Of a DNA stretch of 39,154 nt, positions 26,906 through 36,630 are shown piece after piece. Origin of the DNA: Rhodospirillales bacterium (lineage in GTDB: Bacteria; Pseudomonadota; Alphaproteobacteria; Rhodospirillales; Casp-alpha2); the NCBI GenBank assembly GCA_021775105.1, contig JAJFIJ010000247.1, positions 1 to 39,154 on the forward strand. Reading direction: 5' to 3'. The stretch's first letter is position 1. Each line of letters begins with the position of its first letter. The notes below the pieces were generated by a model. That model saw only the letters and a program-made list of their open reading frames with translations, did not search any database and was not told the origin of the DNA. The position numbers were made by a program, and so were the translations under genes.

Positions 26906-28216
26906 ATGCAATTTACCGCGAACAACCTCGAACACCACTGGATGCCATTTACGGCAAACCGAGCCTTTAAAAACGATCCACGTATTATCGTCAAAGGTGA
27001 AGGAGTGTATTTTACAGATCATCATGGCGCTCAGATTATCGATGGTTCATCGTCTCTGTTCTGTTGCCCGCTTGGGCATGGCCGTAAGGAAATCGCCGAA
27101 GCTGTATATAATCAGCTCCTGGAAAACGACTATGCATCGCCGTTCGGAAGCGGAACGCCGGGAACCTTTGAGTTGGCACAAAAGGTTGCCCGCATCACCC
27201 CGGACGAAATTAATCACGTATTTTTCGTCAACTCGGGTTCGGAATCCATTGATACGGCGCTAAAGATGGCAATGGCTTATCATCGCGCTCGTGGTGAAGG
27301 CCAACGTACACGGTTCGTTTCTCGCGAACGTGCCTACCATGGCGTCAACATTGGTGGAGTTAGCCTCAGTGGTATGGTCAAGAATCGTGAAACGTTCAGC
27401 GGAGTGATGCCGAATGTTGTCTGTATGCGTCATACCTGGGACGAAGATCAGGCCTTTTCACGTGGCCAGCGCGAGGGCGGCGTCGAACTCGCCAATGATC
27501 TCGAACGCTTCTGCGAAACCTACGGTGGAACAACGATTGCTGCGGTTTTTGTCGAACCGATAGCCGGGTCGACCGGTTGTCTGGTTCCACCCAAGGGATA
27601 TCTCGAACGCCTTCGTGAAATCTGTGACGAACACGGCATTCTGCTGGTTTTTGATGAAGTCATCACTGGCTTCGGGCGCACAGGCTCGGCATTTGCTTCG
27701 CAGCAGTTTGGAGTGACCCCAGACATTATGACCATGGCCAAGGCGTTAACCAATGGCGCGCAGCCCATGGGGGCGGTTGCTGTCCGTGATGATGTTTACA
27801 AGACAATCACCGAAGCGGCTCCGGAGAATGCCATTGAATTTTTCCACGGCTACACATACTCAGGTCATCCGGCAGCTTGTGCCGCAAGCATTGCTGTTCA
27901 GGATATCTTCCAGAACGAAAATCTGTTTGAACGGGCGAATGATCTGTCAGAATATTTCCTTGATGGACTTTATAGTCTTCAGGATCTGGACTGTGTGCGT
28001 GATATCAGAGGATATGGATTGATTGGCGCGGTTGAACTTAAACCCGTTGGCGGTCCGGGTGCTCGCGGTGGTGCGGCACAGGTGGCGCTATTCAAGAAGG
28101 GCATGCATGTGAAGTTTACCGGTGATTCCGGCATCGTTGCTCCACCCTTTATTTCAGAGAAAAGCCATATTGATGAGATGATGGACAAAATGCGTGCCAT
28201 GCTCAGCGAAATCTGA
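26906..28216 (+). CDS. Class III omega-amino acid:pyruvate aminotransferase, probable taurine:pyruvate aminotransferase
   Basis: PLP enzyme with VFFVNSGSESIDTALKMA, LLVFDEVITGFGRTGSAFASQQFGVTPDIMTMAKALTNGAQPMGAV. The taurine assignment rests on the xsc/ald/pta/TauR context. Confidence 0.8.
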   Translation: MQFTANNLEHHWMPFTANRAFKNDPRIIVKGEGVYFTDHHGAQIIDGSSSLFCCPLGHGRKEIAEAVYNQLLENDYASPFGSGTPGTFELAQKVARITPDEINHVFFVNSGSESIDTALKMAMAYHRARGEGQRTRFVSRERAYHGVNIGGVSLSGMVKNRETFSGVMPNVVCMRHTWDEDQAFSRGQREGGVELANDLERFCETYGGTTIAAVFVEPIAGSTGCLVPPKGYLERLREICDEHGILLVFDEVITGFGRTGSAFASQQFGVTPDIMTMAKALTNGAQPMGAVAVRDDVYKTITEAAPENAIEFFHGYTYSGHPAACAASIAVQDIFQNENLFERANDLSEYFLDGLYSLQDLDCVRDIRGYGLIGAVELKPVGGPGARGGAAQVALFKKGMHVKFTGDSGIVAPPFISEKSHIDEMMDKMRAMLSEI

Positions 28217-28240
28217 TTTCTCAAAGCAAGACGTATAGAA

Positions 28241-28268
28241 AACGGCACCTTCGGGGGCCGTTTTTTTT
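28241..28268 (+). terminator. Rho-independent terminator after the aminotransferase gene
   Basis: AACGGC-A-CC-TTCG-GG-G-GCCGTT followed by TTTTTT. Confidence 0.9.
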
Positions 28269-28306
28269 GTTACTGACGACACACCAGCCGCTTGAAACAG
28301 CGACTA

Positions 28307-29311
28307 TCAATCGGCTTGCAGGTCTAGTTCTTTCCAGCGATGGCAAGCCACAGTGTGTTCGTCGCCGACGTGCTCCAGCTTGGGTTCTTCCTGTTTGCAC
28401 ATGTCCGTCGCATAAGAACAGCGCGTGTGAAACTTGCAGCCGGGCGGCGGCGCTGCGGGACTGGGAATTTCTCCTTCCAGCTTCTGTGCCTTGGAATGAT
28501 GGTCCGGGTCCAAAGATGGAATCGCCGACATGAGGGCGCGGGTGTAGGGATGCTTCGACGAAGAGAACAACTCTTTGGTGGGAGCTGATTCGACAAGGCG
28601 ACCCAAATACATCACCGCCACATGATCACAAATATGGGCAACAACACTCAGATCATGACTGATAAACAGATATGTCAGGCCAAGCTCATCCTGTAGCTCT
28701 TTTAACAGGTTCAGGATATCCGCCTGAATTGACACATCCAGCGCAGCCACGGATTCATCAGCGACGATGAATTTGGGGTTGGAGACAAGCGCACGAGCAA
28801 TGGAGATACGTTGACGCTGTCCTCCGGAAAAGGCATGGGGGAAGCGGCGCAGATGTTCCAGATTGAGGCGACATCTGGCGGCAATTTCACGAACCCGTTC
28901 GTCAGTTTCTTCTCGTGAGTTGGTTAACCCCATAACTTCCAACGGTTCCGCAATTATATCCCGTACGGTCATGCGTGGGCTCAGCGCCGCATAGGGGTCC
29001 TGAAAGATGAGTTGGGCACGTTTACGATAATCCTTAAGCTCTTCCTTCGTCAGGTGCTCCAGATGATAGTCAACCTCGTCATCATTATACTTCACATGGC
29101 CATTTGAAATTGGCACAGCGTTCAGCAGGGCGCGTCCAAAGGTGGTTTTGCCAGACCCGGATTCCCCAACCAGGCCAAAGAAGCTACCGCGGGGAATTTC
29201 CAGTGAGATTCCAGCGACTGCATGAATAAAGAGCTTGGGACCAAAAAATGTCTTACCCAATGGAAAGGAAACAGAAAGGTTATTGGTTTCTATGAGGGGA
29301 TGCTCGTTCAT
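28307..29311 (-). CDS. Peptide-type ABC transporter ATP-binding protein (DppF/OppF-like)
   Basis: Walker A GESGSGKTTFGR, signature FSGGQRQRISIARAL, Walker B FIVADESVAALD, C-terminal oligopeptide-type CKFHTRC. Confidence 0.93.
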   Translation of the reverse strand: MNEHPLIETNNLSVSFPLGKTFFGPKLFIHAVAGISLEIPRGSFFGLVGESGSGKTTFGRALLNAVPISNGHVKYNDDEVDYHLEHLTKEELKDYRKRAQLIFQDPYAALSPRMTVRDIIAEPLEVMGLTNSREETDERVREIAARCRLNLEHLRRFPHAFSGGQRQRISIARALVSNPKFIVADESVAALDVSIQADILNLLKELQDELGLTYLFISHDLSVVAHICDHVAVMYLGRLVESAPTKELFSSSKHPYTRALMSAIPSLDPDHHSKAQKLEGEIPSPAAPPPGCKFHTRCSYATDMCKQEEPKLEHVGDEHTVACHRWKELDLQAD

Positions 29312-30315
29312 GCCTCACACGCTCCTTGGTCCTCTACCACAAAACAGGAAACAGTGTGGTCGTCTCTGACATTAAATGACCCAGGTCGATCTGCGTCACA
29401 ACGCCCCGGGATTGATTCTGGGCAGCGGGTATGGAAAACGCACCCGCTTGGCCGTTCAAGTGGACTTGGAATATCTCCAGAAACGGGTGTTAAGGGCGCA
29501 TCCAGATCTTCCAGTTTGGGCAGTGCGTTCAACAAACCGCGGGTATAAGGATGTGCCGCGTTGCGAATAACTTCACGTACAGGTCCCTGTTCGACCAATT
29601 TCCCCAGATACATGACAGCAACATTATCCGCAGTCTGGGCAATAACCCCAAGGTCATGAGTGATAAAAATGATGCCCATGCCAAATTCAGCAACAATATC
29701 ATTCATCAGTTCCAGCACCTGAGCCTGAATGGTCACATCAAGTGCGGTTGTCGGTTCATCGGCAATCAGCAGTTTCGGTTTGGTCGAAAGTGCCATCGCG
29801 ATCATGGCACGCTGGCGCATGCCGCCGGACAATTCGAAGGCGTATTGATTGAACCGTTTGCCGGCTTCCGAAATGCCGACACGGTCCAGCATCTCAATGG
29901 AGAGTTCCTTTGCTTGCGCCTTGGTCATATCGCTGTGCAGCATCAATTGCTCGGTCATGTGGTTTCCGATGCTGATGGCCGGTGCGAAGCTCGCCATGGG
30001 CTCCTGAAAGATCATGGAGATCGCCCCGCCGCGCACGACCTTCAGTTCACGTGCTGAATTGAGGCTGAGCACGTCAATGTTATGATCATCGGTATTAAGC
30101 GTTATCTTGCTTTCCGGCGCGTAGACCGAATTGCCGGGGTTCAGTTTCATCAGGGATTTTGCGGTCACGGATTTGCCCGACCCCGATTCACCGACCAATC
30201 CCATGACCTCGCCGGGTGCCAATTCAAACGACACATCATCGACTGCGGTAATCAAACCTTCATCGGTTTTAAATTGCAGCGTCAGGTTTTCGACTTTGAT
30301 AAGAGGTTCACTCAT
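29308..30315 (-). CDS. Peptide-type ABC transporter ATP-binding protein (DppD/OppD-like)
   Basis: [53 protein letters not shown]. Confidence 0.93.
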   Translation of the reverse strand: MSEPLIKVENLTLQFKTDEGLITAVDDVSFELAPGEVMGLVGESGSGKSVTAKSLMKLNPGNSVYAPESKITLNTDDHNIDVLSLNSARELKVVRGGAISMIFQEPMASFAPAISIGNHMTEQLMLHSDMTKAQAKELSIEMLDRVGISEAGKRFNQYAFELSGGMRQRAMIAMALSTKPKLLIADEPTTALDVTIQAQVLELMNDIVAEFGMGIIFITHDLGVIAQTADNVAVMYLGKLVEQGPVREVIRNAAHPYTRGLLNALPKLEDLDAPLTPVSGDIPSPLERPSGCVFHTRCPESIPGRCDADRPGSFNVRDDHTVSCFVVEDQGACEA

Positions 30316-31517
30316 TATTTATGATCCGAATAGGGGTCAGCCGCGTCACGCAATCCATCGCCGACGAACACAAACGCCAAAACCAGCGCCATGAAGAAAA
30401 TCACTGGAATGAAGTACCATTGATAATTCAGCAGAACATCTGTCTTGGTGACGTTTTGCAGCATCACGCCCAGTGAATTAACCGGGTCCTTCAACCCCAA
30501 CCCGATGAAGCTGAGCGCGGTTTCGCTAAGCACCATGTAGGGAAAGGAAATAACCAGATCGACAATAATATAACTGGTGAAACTGGGCAGTAGGTGACGT
30601 CGGATGATGTGCCCCGGTGACGCGCCGCAAAGTTGAGCTGCCAGCACATATTCCTGGGAACGTTCGGTCAATAGATGTGTCCGCACGCGCCTTGCCAGCG
30701 TCGGCCAACCGATCAACCCGAGGATAACAGAGATGAAGAAGAACCTGAGTTCGGCGCTCCATTCATCGGGCACGAATGCCGCTAACGCCATGAACAGCGG
30801 AATTGCGGGCACCGTCCTGACGGCATCGGTGATCATCTGCAGAACACTATCCAACTTGCCACCGAAATACCCAGACACCCCGCCAATGACGAGAGCGAGC
30901 ACAAAGCTGATGAAAACCCCGATGGTACCGACCGCCAACGACGTGTAGACCGCATGCAAGGTTCGAGAGAAGATATCCTTGCCCGGTTTGTCCGTGCCGA
31001 AGATATGGATTTGACCTTTGTCTACGCCAAACAGGTGGAGATTTGATTTCAGCATACGGAAATCGAAGTCCAGCGCTTTGCCCGGCATATCGAGCCCGAT
31101 GTCAATTACGTGATACTCCCAGCCCTCTACGAACAATTCGACATAGCGCCGGTCTTTTCTGTCAACCGTGCTCACCCAACGAAAATTCGTTTTAATGGAA
31201 CGCTCACGCTTGTACGAATAAATAAACGGACGCAACGAGAATCCGTTTTCATCCCAGAACTTCGGAATTTGCGGCGCGCCATTCTGATACGTCGCGTCGC
31301 GACCGGCGATTGTCGGGTTGTAGGGAGACAGGAACGGCGCGAAGAGCCCCATCAAAACGAGCGATATGAGGACGAATGCGCCCGCCATAGCGGATTTGTT
31401 TTTCTTGAACCGGGCCCAGATTAACTGCATCTGACTGGCGGTAAAGTAAGCCTCTTTGCGTTTTTGTTCCGCGAGTTCAGCGCTGTCTTGAACTGCGGTG
31501 ATAGCTATGTCTGACAT
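30315..31517 (-). CDS. Peptide-type ABC transporter permease (DppC/OppC-like), with a long extracytoplasmic insertion
   Basis: GTDKPGKDIFSRTLHAVYTSLAVG and EYVLAAQLCGASPGHIIRRHLLPS (EAA loop); over 100 aa lie between the first TM helix and the permease core. Confidence 0.9.
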   Translation of the reverse strand: MSDIAITAVQDSAELAEQKRKEAYFTASQMQLIWARFKKNKSAMAGAFVLISLVLMGLFAPFLSPYNPTIAGRDATYQNGAPQIPKFWDENGFSLRPFIYSYKRERSIKTNFRWVSTVDRKDRRYVELFVEGWEYHVIDIGLDMPGKALDFDFRMLKSNLHLFGVDKGQIHIFGTDKPGKDIFSRTLHAVYTSLAVGTIGVFISFVLALVIGGVSGYFGGKLDSVLQMITDAVRTVPAIPLFMALAAFVPDEWSAELRFFFISVILGLIGWPTLARRVRTHLLTERSQEYVLAAQLCGASPGHIIRRHLLPSFTSYIIVDLVISFPYMVLSETALSFIGLGLKDPVNSLGVMLQNVTKTDVLLNYQWYFIPVIFFMALVLAFVFVGDGLRDAADPYSDHK

Positions 31518-31521
31518 GATA

Positions 31522-32535
31522 TCACCCTCCGCCCACGATGCTTCGCCAGACCCGAGGATCTATTAAGGCCAGCAGAATGTCAGTCACGAAGTTAAGCGTG
31601 ACGATGGACGCGGTGAGCATGAAAATGATGGCACCTGCGAGTTGCTGATCGTTGGATCGGGCCAGAGCCTCGATAAGAAGCGCGCCCGCTTCCGTCAGGG
31701 TCAGGATAATGGCGACAATCGGCAGTTCATTAAACACCCTGTTAAGATCAAACCCCAATGAGTTGATAATCGGGCCCAGCGCATGGCGGGCAGGATAGCG
31801 CCACAGCAATTGGCCTCCAGACAGACCGCGGGCCTTTGCGGCGGTAACGTATAGTTTGCCGTTTTCATCTGACATCAGGGCACGGACAGTCTGTAGCGCG
31901 AATGCGGTGGCAGACCAGCCTAAAATAAACACAGGCAGCCAAGCCCTCGACAAGAAGTCCTTCACGCGCTCATAAGACCAGGCGGCATCTCTGAATTCTT
32001 TACTAAACAGTCCAGTAAGGCTGTCACCATAAACTATTGTGGAGAACAGCATAATCATCAACGCCAGCAAGAAGTTAGGCATCGCCAAACCCAGATAACT
32101 GATAAAGCGGATTGAATTGTTAACTGTCGGATTATTTGAAGAGGCCGAGAATATCCCGGCTGGAATCGCTATAAGATAGGCAAACACAAGGGATGTCAGG
32201 CAAATCCCCAATGAGAGCCAGAATTTTTGGCCAAGAAGATCATTAATTCTAACCCGAAGAATACAGCTATCGCCGAAATCGCCCCTGAGAAAGACGTTGC
32301 CGACCCAGTTCACCCAACGGATTACATAGGGTTTATCTAGCCCCATGCGCCGTTCTTCGGCCTCAATATCGGCAACCGAAACCTGGCCGCCCTGAGTATT
32401 CTTGAATGCCACATAACGTTCAGCGCAGTTTCCCGGTACCATTTCCATCAAAGTGAAAACGATGAAGGACACCATCAACAAGGTAACGATCGCCATGAAG
32501 GCGCGCGAGACGACGAATTGGCCGAACTGAAGCAT
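31522..32535 (-). CDS. Peptide-type ABC transporter permease (DppB/OppB-like)
   Basis: FVVSRAFMAIVTLLMVSFIVFTLMEMVPG and YVTAAKARGLSGGQLLWRYPARHALGPIINSLG. Confidence 0.92.
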   Translation of the reverse strand: MLQFGQFVVSRAFMAIVTLLMVSFIVFTLMEMVPGNCAERYVAFKNTQGGQVSVADIEAEERRMGLDKPYVIRWVNWVGNVFLRGDFGDSCILRVRINDLLGQKFWLSLGICLTSLVFAYLIAIPAGIFSASSNNPTVNNSIRFISYLGLAMPNFLLALMIMLFSTIVYGDSLTGLFSKEFRDAAWSYERVKDFLSRAWLPVFILGWSATAFALQTVRALMSDENGKLYVTAAKARGLSGGQLLWRYPARHALGPIINSLGFDLNRVFNELPIVAIILTLTEAGALLIEALARSNDQQLAGAIIFMLTASIVTLNFVTDILLALIDPRVWRSIVGGG

Positions 32536-32611
32536 TAAACTCTCCCTGCTAACCCCGTTTCCGGATGATCGAGTCTAGATTGCCCAATGTCTTTTCCGGA
32601 AGAGAAAACGT

Positions 32612-32640
32612 GCCGGGCGCTCATCACGCCCGGCAAATTT
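32612..32640 (-). terminator. GC-rich hairpin downstream of the binding-protein gene, probable terminator/attenuator
   Basis: GCCGGGCG-loop-CGCCCGGC, 8-bp perfect stem; minus-strand downstream sequence is ACGTTTTCT, so the U-tract is weak. Confidence 0.6.
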
Positions 32641-32655
32641 TCCGATAACTAACTT

Positions 32656-34722
32656 CTACTCGTCAAGATACCACTGATGAGCACGGTACGGATAAGTCCG
32701 ATAATACTCATATGATGCTGTCTTGAATTCCGGGAAGTTTTTCAAGGCATTCCGATGATAAATCGGTGCCGGGGCAAGCACCGTACCGATGAACAACAGG
32801 TTCTCGGTCAGGTTCTTAACCATACGTGCGCCAATTTCATTGGACTTCGGCGTGCCGGCAACTTCTGCCTGGAACGCCTTAATGTCGTCCATCAGCTCAT
32901 AGACATATGCCGGTGGCTTGACGCCATTGGCACCTTTGCTGTCGATATACTCAGCCCAGAGAACGCCATTGCGAACACCAAAATAGTTTTCGAATGGAGG
33001 GTTCCAGAGTTCCGGGTTACCCAGGATAATTGCCATTGGCTGGCTTTTACGCCATGTCATGACGTCAAGCTGGTTCGCCGACTGCGCAGAACGGAATTCA
33101 TCTGGCGTAACTTCTTTCGAAGTCGTTTTGACACCGATGTTACTCCAGTGCTGGGCAACCAGTTCAACAACCTCAGTAGCGATACCTTGCGTTGCGAATT
33201 GCACGTTGAGTACCAGTTTGTCACCGTTTGGAAGGTCACGGTTGCCGTCACCGTCCTTATCGACAACACCAATTTCATCCAGCAATTTTTTGGCCATCGC
33301 GGGATCATGCTGAACGTAGTAGTTTAGCCATTTTTTGTCGACAAATGCTGGCGGAGGGCTAAAGCCAATATACTGCTGCGCCTTACCGAGATTGAAAAAC
33401 GCAACTTCGTTGATTTCATCCCGATTGATAGCGACGGACATTGCTTGCCGGAATTTAATGTTTCCGAAAACTTTACGTTTTTCCGGATCAGCGGATGTCA
33501 CGTTAAAGGCAAACGTCGGACCCGCAATTTCAGGCTTCAACTGGACGTTATATTTGCCTTTTCCCTTGTTATCCATGAGAACCGGAGCCGATGGCAAAGA
33601 GAGAGACTGAAGTTTGTAGTCATACTCGCCGTTAATGGCTTTCAGGATACGAACTTCGTGGTCGTTGATGTAGACTTCATCCTGTTCGCTGATGTAGGGC
33701 AACTGTTGGCCCTGAGTATCAACCATGTGGAAATATGGATTGGCTACATAGTGACGGCCTTCCGTCGTGTCGGCCACGGTGATGTAGCTTTCCAGCGAAG
33801 GCTGGATTGCAGCCGGCAATTTTGCAATTTTCGACGGATCTTTCAGCATGGGCGATGGAACGTCGGTCCAGTCCGATTGGCCATAGTAGAAGTTGACTAC
33901 GTCATAGCCCTTCTCAAAACCAGCGGCTTTCGCCAATTTGTCCGCATCCGGGTTCACGGCAGGGTGGAACTGACCGAGGAAATGTTTCGGCTGGAATCCC
34001 TGACCATAATGGGTCGCGAAATGAGCCAGTAACCCTGGATAAGGTGACGGCATGTTGAAACGAACGGTCTGCGGATCGATTACATCCACCGACATTGGTT
34101 TGCCACCAACCAGAGCGTAATCCTTGGTTTTTTCGATGACATTTTTGTCCAAATTCAAATTTTCGTACCAGAATTCAACATCGGCCGCTGTAAACGGAGC
34201 ACCATCGGACCATTTGTGCCCTTTGCGCAGGAAGAAAGTAAGCGACGTGAAATCGTCATTGAACTTCCAGCCTTTTGCGACGTTCGGGACAATAGTCGAA
34301 AGATCATCGGAATAACGCACAAGGTTAACATGGCGTGTGGACAAAAGATCCGAAGTTCCAGCCTCAGTCGCATTCGATATCATGTCGAAAACGCCGCCAT
34401 ATTTTCCGATAGAATCATAAGGAGCTACGACTAATGGTTCACTGGGCAGACGATCATTAACGCCAGGAAGACCTTTGTTTCCAACAATCTTGCCATTCAG
34501 CTTGCCGATATCCGGATTTTCGGAAAAGCTCAGTTTGCAATTTGCGGTTTTTTCGAATTCTGCCAGTTCGTATTGCTGAGGGAACGCACCTGCGGCGACT
34601 CCCTTCATATCTTTCACTGTTACAGCAGGGCAAGGTGCTGCCTGCACTACTGTCGATGCAAGGCCAAGCCCCGCGACGACGGCAACGAACGCACCCATCT
34701 GGATGCCTTTTCTTCTTAACAT
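32656..34722 (-). CDS. ABC transporter extracellular solute-binding protein, family 5
   Basis: Signal peptide; NVAKGWKFNDDFTSLTFFLRKGHKWSDGAPFTAADVEFWYENL and FRQAMSVAINRDEINE. Confidence 0.92.
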   Translation of the reverse strand: MLRRKGIQMGAFVAVVAGLGLASTVVQAAPCPAVTVKDMKGVAAGAFPQQYELAEFEKTANCKLSFSENPDIGKLNGKIVGNKGLPGVNDRLPSEPLVVAPYDSIGKYGGVFDMISNATEAGTSDLLSTRHVNLVRYSDDLSTIVPNVAKGWKFNDDFTSLTFFLRKGHKWSDGAPFTAADVEFWYENLNLDKNVIEKTKDYALVGGKPMSVDVIDPQTVRFNMPSPYPGLLAHFATHYGQGFQPKHFLGQFHPAVNPDADKLAKAAGFEKGYDVVNFYYGQSDWTDVPSPMLKDPSKIAKLPAAIQPSLESYITVADTTEGRHYVANPYFHMVDTQGQQLPYISEQDEVYINDHEVRILKAINGEYDYKLQSLSLPSAPVLMDNKGKGKYNVQLKPEIAGPTFAFNVTSADPEKRKVFGNIKFRQAMSVAINRDEINEVAFFNLGKAQQYIGFSPPPAFVDKKWLNYYVQHDPAMAKKLLDEIGVVDKDGDGNRDLPNGDKLVLNVQFATQGIATEVVELVAQHWSNIGVKTTSKEVTPDEFRSAQSANQLDVMTWRKSQPMAIILGNPELWNPPFENYFGVRNGVLWAEYIDSKGANGVKPPAYVYELMDDIKAFQAEVAGTPKSNEIGARMVKNLTENLLFIGTVLAPAPIYHRNALKNFPEFKTASYEYYRTYPYRAHQWYLDE

Positions 34723-35021
34723 TTGAATCCTCCTTGTTTTTTTGTCGTAGTAAATTTTTTCTTTTTGTTTTTGACGACGGCCCTCGGAATTTATCGAGGT
34801 TTCAACCGGCGCAAGTTAACTTCTGTTGTGCAAACAAATTCACAACAGCTTTTCTTCCAAAGACCTAAAACTGATTTTTATCCTGCGTCAACGGTATATC
34901 AATCTCGAAGTAGCGCAATGTATAAATCGCTTTTGCGTATCTTATTGATAAGAGAGTTCAAGAAAACGCCATGGAAGCGTTAGGGCCAGATACTCAAAAT
35001 TCATAGGTCCAAATTTGCAAT

Positions 35022-36182
35022 TCAGGCAGCAATCAGCTGATCGCGGTATTCCGCACGGATTTCGGCATACCAGTTGGGTTCGTCGGGCCACCACCACAAT
35101 CGATCCAGCGCATCGCCTGGATAGGCGGATTCAAACGCTGCTTTGGTTTTGGCATCAAGTAATGCGGTTACGCCACTGACAGCCGCGTTGTACCCCGTAG
35201 CGTTGGCCATCTGTGCGCCCGCCTTGGCGGTGTAGATGGCATTGACGAATTCATGTGCCTGTTCCTTGTGCTTTGCACCAATCGGCATGCTAAGGCCATC
35301 CAGCCAGGCAAATGCTCCTTCTTTTGGAGCAAGATATTGAACAGGCCGACCCTCTTTCATCAATTCGATTGCCGGACCGTCCCAGGTTTGTCCGATCACA
35401 CAGCCATTTTGCAAAAAGTTGGATTTCTGGGTGTCATGGTCATTCCAGAATGACTTGATCCACGGTTTGTGTTCGATCGCAAAACTGGTGATTTCGTCCC
35501 AGATCCCACGCATGCTATCTTCGTCTTTATAAGCGTTCTCGAACGGTGGCAGTTTGCCGATATCCGCAAGGTATCGACCGATCCCGGCCATCATTGAATG
35601 CGGGCGACCCTGAACCTTGCCCTTGACGCCCGGCAACCAAAGATCGCCAAAACTCAGTTTTCCGTATTCAGTCTGAAAAAGATCTTTGCGATAGGATATC
35701 GCTTCCGTACCCCAGATATGCGGCAAGTGGTGCTGTCCACCATCCCAGATCCAGGTTTCGCTCGGTTTTCTGAACGTGGCCTCGACGTTTTTCAGATTGG
35801 GGATTTTTTTGAGATCCCAGGGCTGGGTCAGTTTAAGGTCGATCCATTGGCCTTTGCGATGCACCGTCGGCGTAATGACATCGTACCCGCGACCCTTGGA
35901 CGCCTTCATTTTGTTGATCAGTTCTTCATTGGAGCCGAGTGTAATATAGTTGGTTTTAATCCCCGTAGATTTTTCGAAGTCTTTAAGAAACGCCTCAGGC
36001 AGGTATCCGGTCCAGCACAAGACATCAACTTTGCCGGATGATGAAAAGGCGTCCCTGACAATCCATGGGCCACCGGTCGCAATCGCTCCGACGCCTATCG
36101 CGTGCTTTATCAAAGTGCGCCTGGAAAAGGTTCGTGCTGCCTTGGCTGTAAGTCTGGAACTGGATTTTATTTTGGATGTCAT
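35022..36182 (-). CDS. PotD-like (spermidine/putrescine-type) extracellular solute-binding protein, probable Tat substrate
   Basis: N-terminal SRRTLIKHAIGVGAIATGG; VDVLCWTGYLPEAFLKDFEKSTGIKTNYITLGSNEELINKMKA; MTSKIKSS start at 36182. Confidence 0.85.
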   Translation of the reverse strand: MTSKIKSSSRLTAKAARTFSRRTLIKHAIGVGAIATGGPWIVRDAFSSSGKVDVLCWTGYLPEAFLKDFEKSTGIKTNYITLGSNEELINKMKASKGRGYDVITPTVHRKGQWIDLKLTQPWDLKKIPNLKNVEATFRKPSETWIWDGGQHHLPHIWGTEAISYRKDLFQTEYGKLSFGDLWLPGVKGKVQGRPHSMMAGIGRYLADIGKLPPFENAYKDEDSMRGIWDEITSFAIEHKPWIKSFWNDHDTQKSNFLQNGCVIGQTWDGPAIELMKEGRPVQYLAPKEGAFAWLDGLSMPIGAKHKEQAHEFVNAIYTAKAGAQMANATGYNAAVSGVTALLDAKTKAAFESAYPGDALDRLWWWPDEPNWYAEIRAEYRDQLIAA

Positions 36183-36630
36183 ATTGGTTCTTCCTGCGAA
36201 TAAACCATACAGATTGTGGCCTGCCCCAACAAACTTCGGCATTCCGGGTTCGGGTCAACAAGGCGAATGGGCAAAAATACACCTGTTTCAAGTATGAAGC
36301 CGATGTCCCGCCAAGGTCAACGCAAGAACGATCTTTGACAAGTGAAATTGACGATCATAATTTCGGTCGACAGTTCGGAAACTGGAAATTAAGCGCATGT
36401 TGATAGTGGGGCCAAAAAACTGGAATTGGTAGCTCCAGATTTTCCGGAATTACTTTCCAAATCATTGAAAGTACCAAGAACATGGCCAAACTGTGCCTGC
36501 TCAAACATGACAAAGCGATGTAATTCTTCTTACAAAAATGGCGTTTCTTGCTTTGCACGACTTTGAAATTATTGCATTTTGACGCAGGAATTTTGTAGAT
36601 GCGAACAAGCGCTGACTATAGGAGTTGAAG

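Noticed and set aside
33445-34032. 195-aa plus-strand ORF opposite the solute-binding protein
   Set aside because: Overlaps a confident family-5 binding-protein gene and lacks any recognisable motif.
36243-36630. Small RNA or riboswitch in the long intergenic region before mmsA
   Set aside because: Only short, weak inverted repeats such as CTGGA...TCCAG are visible; no recognised riboswitch core.
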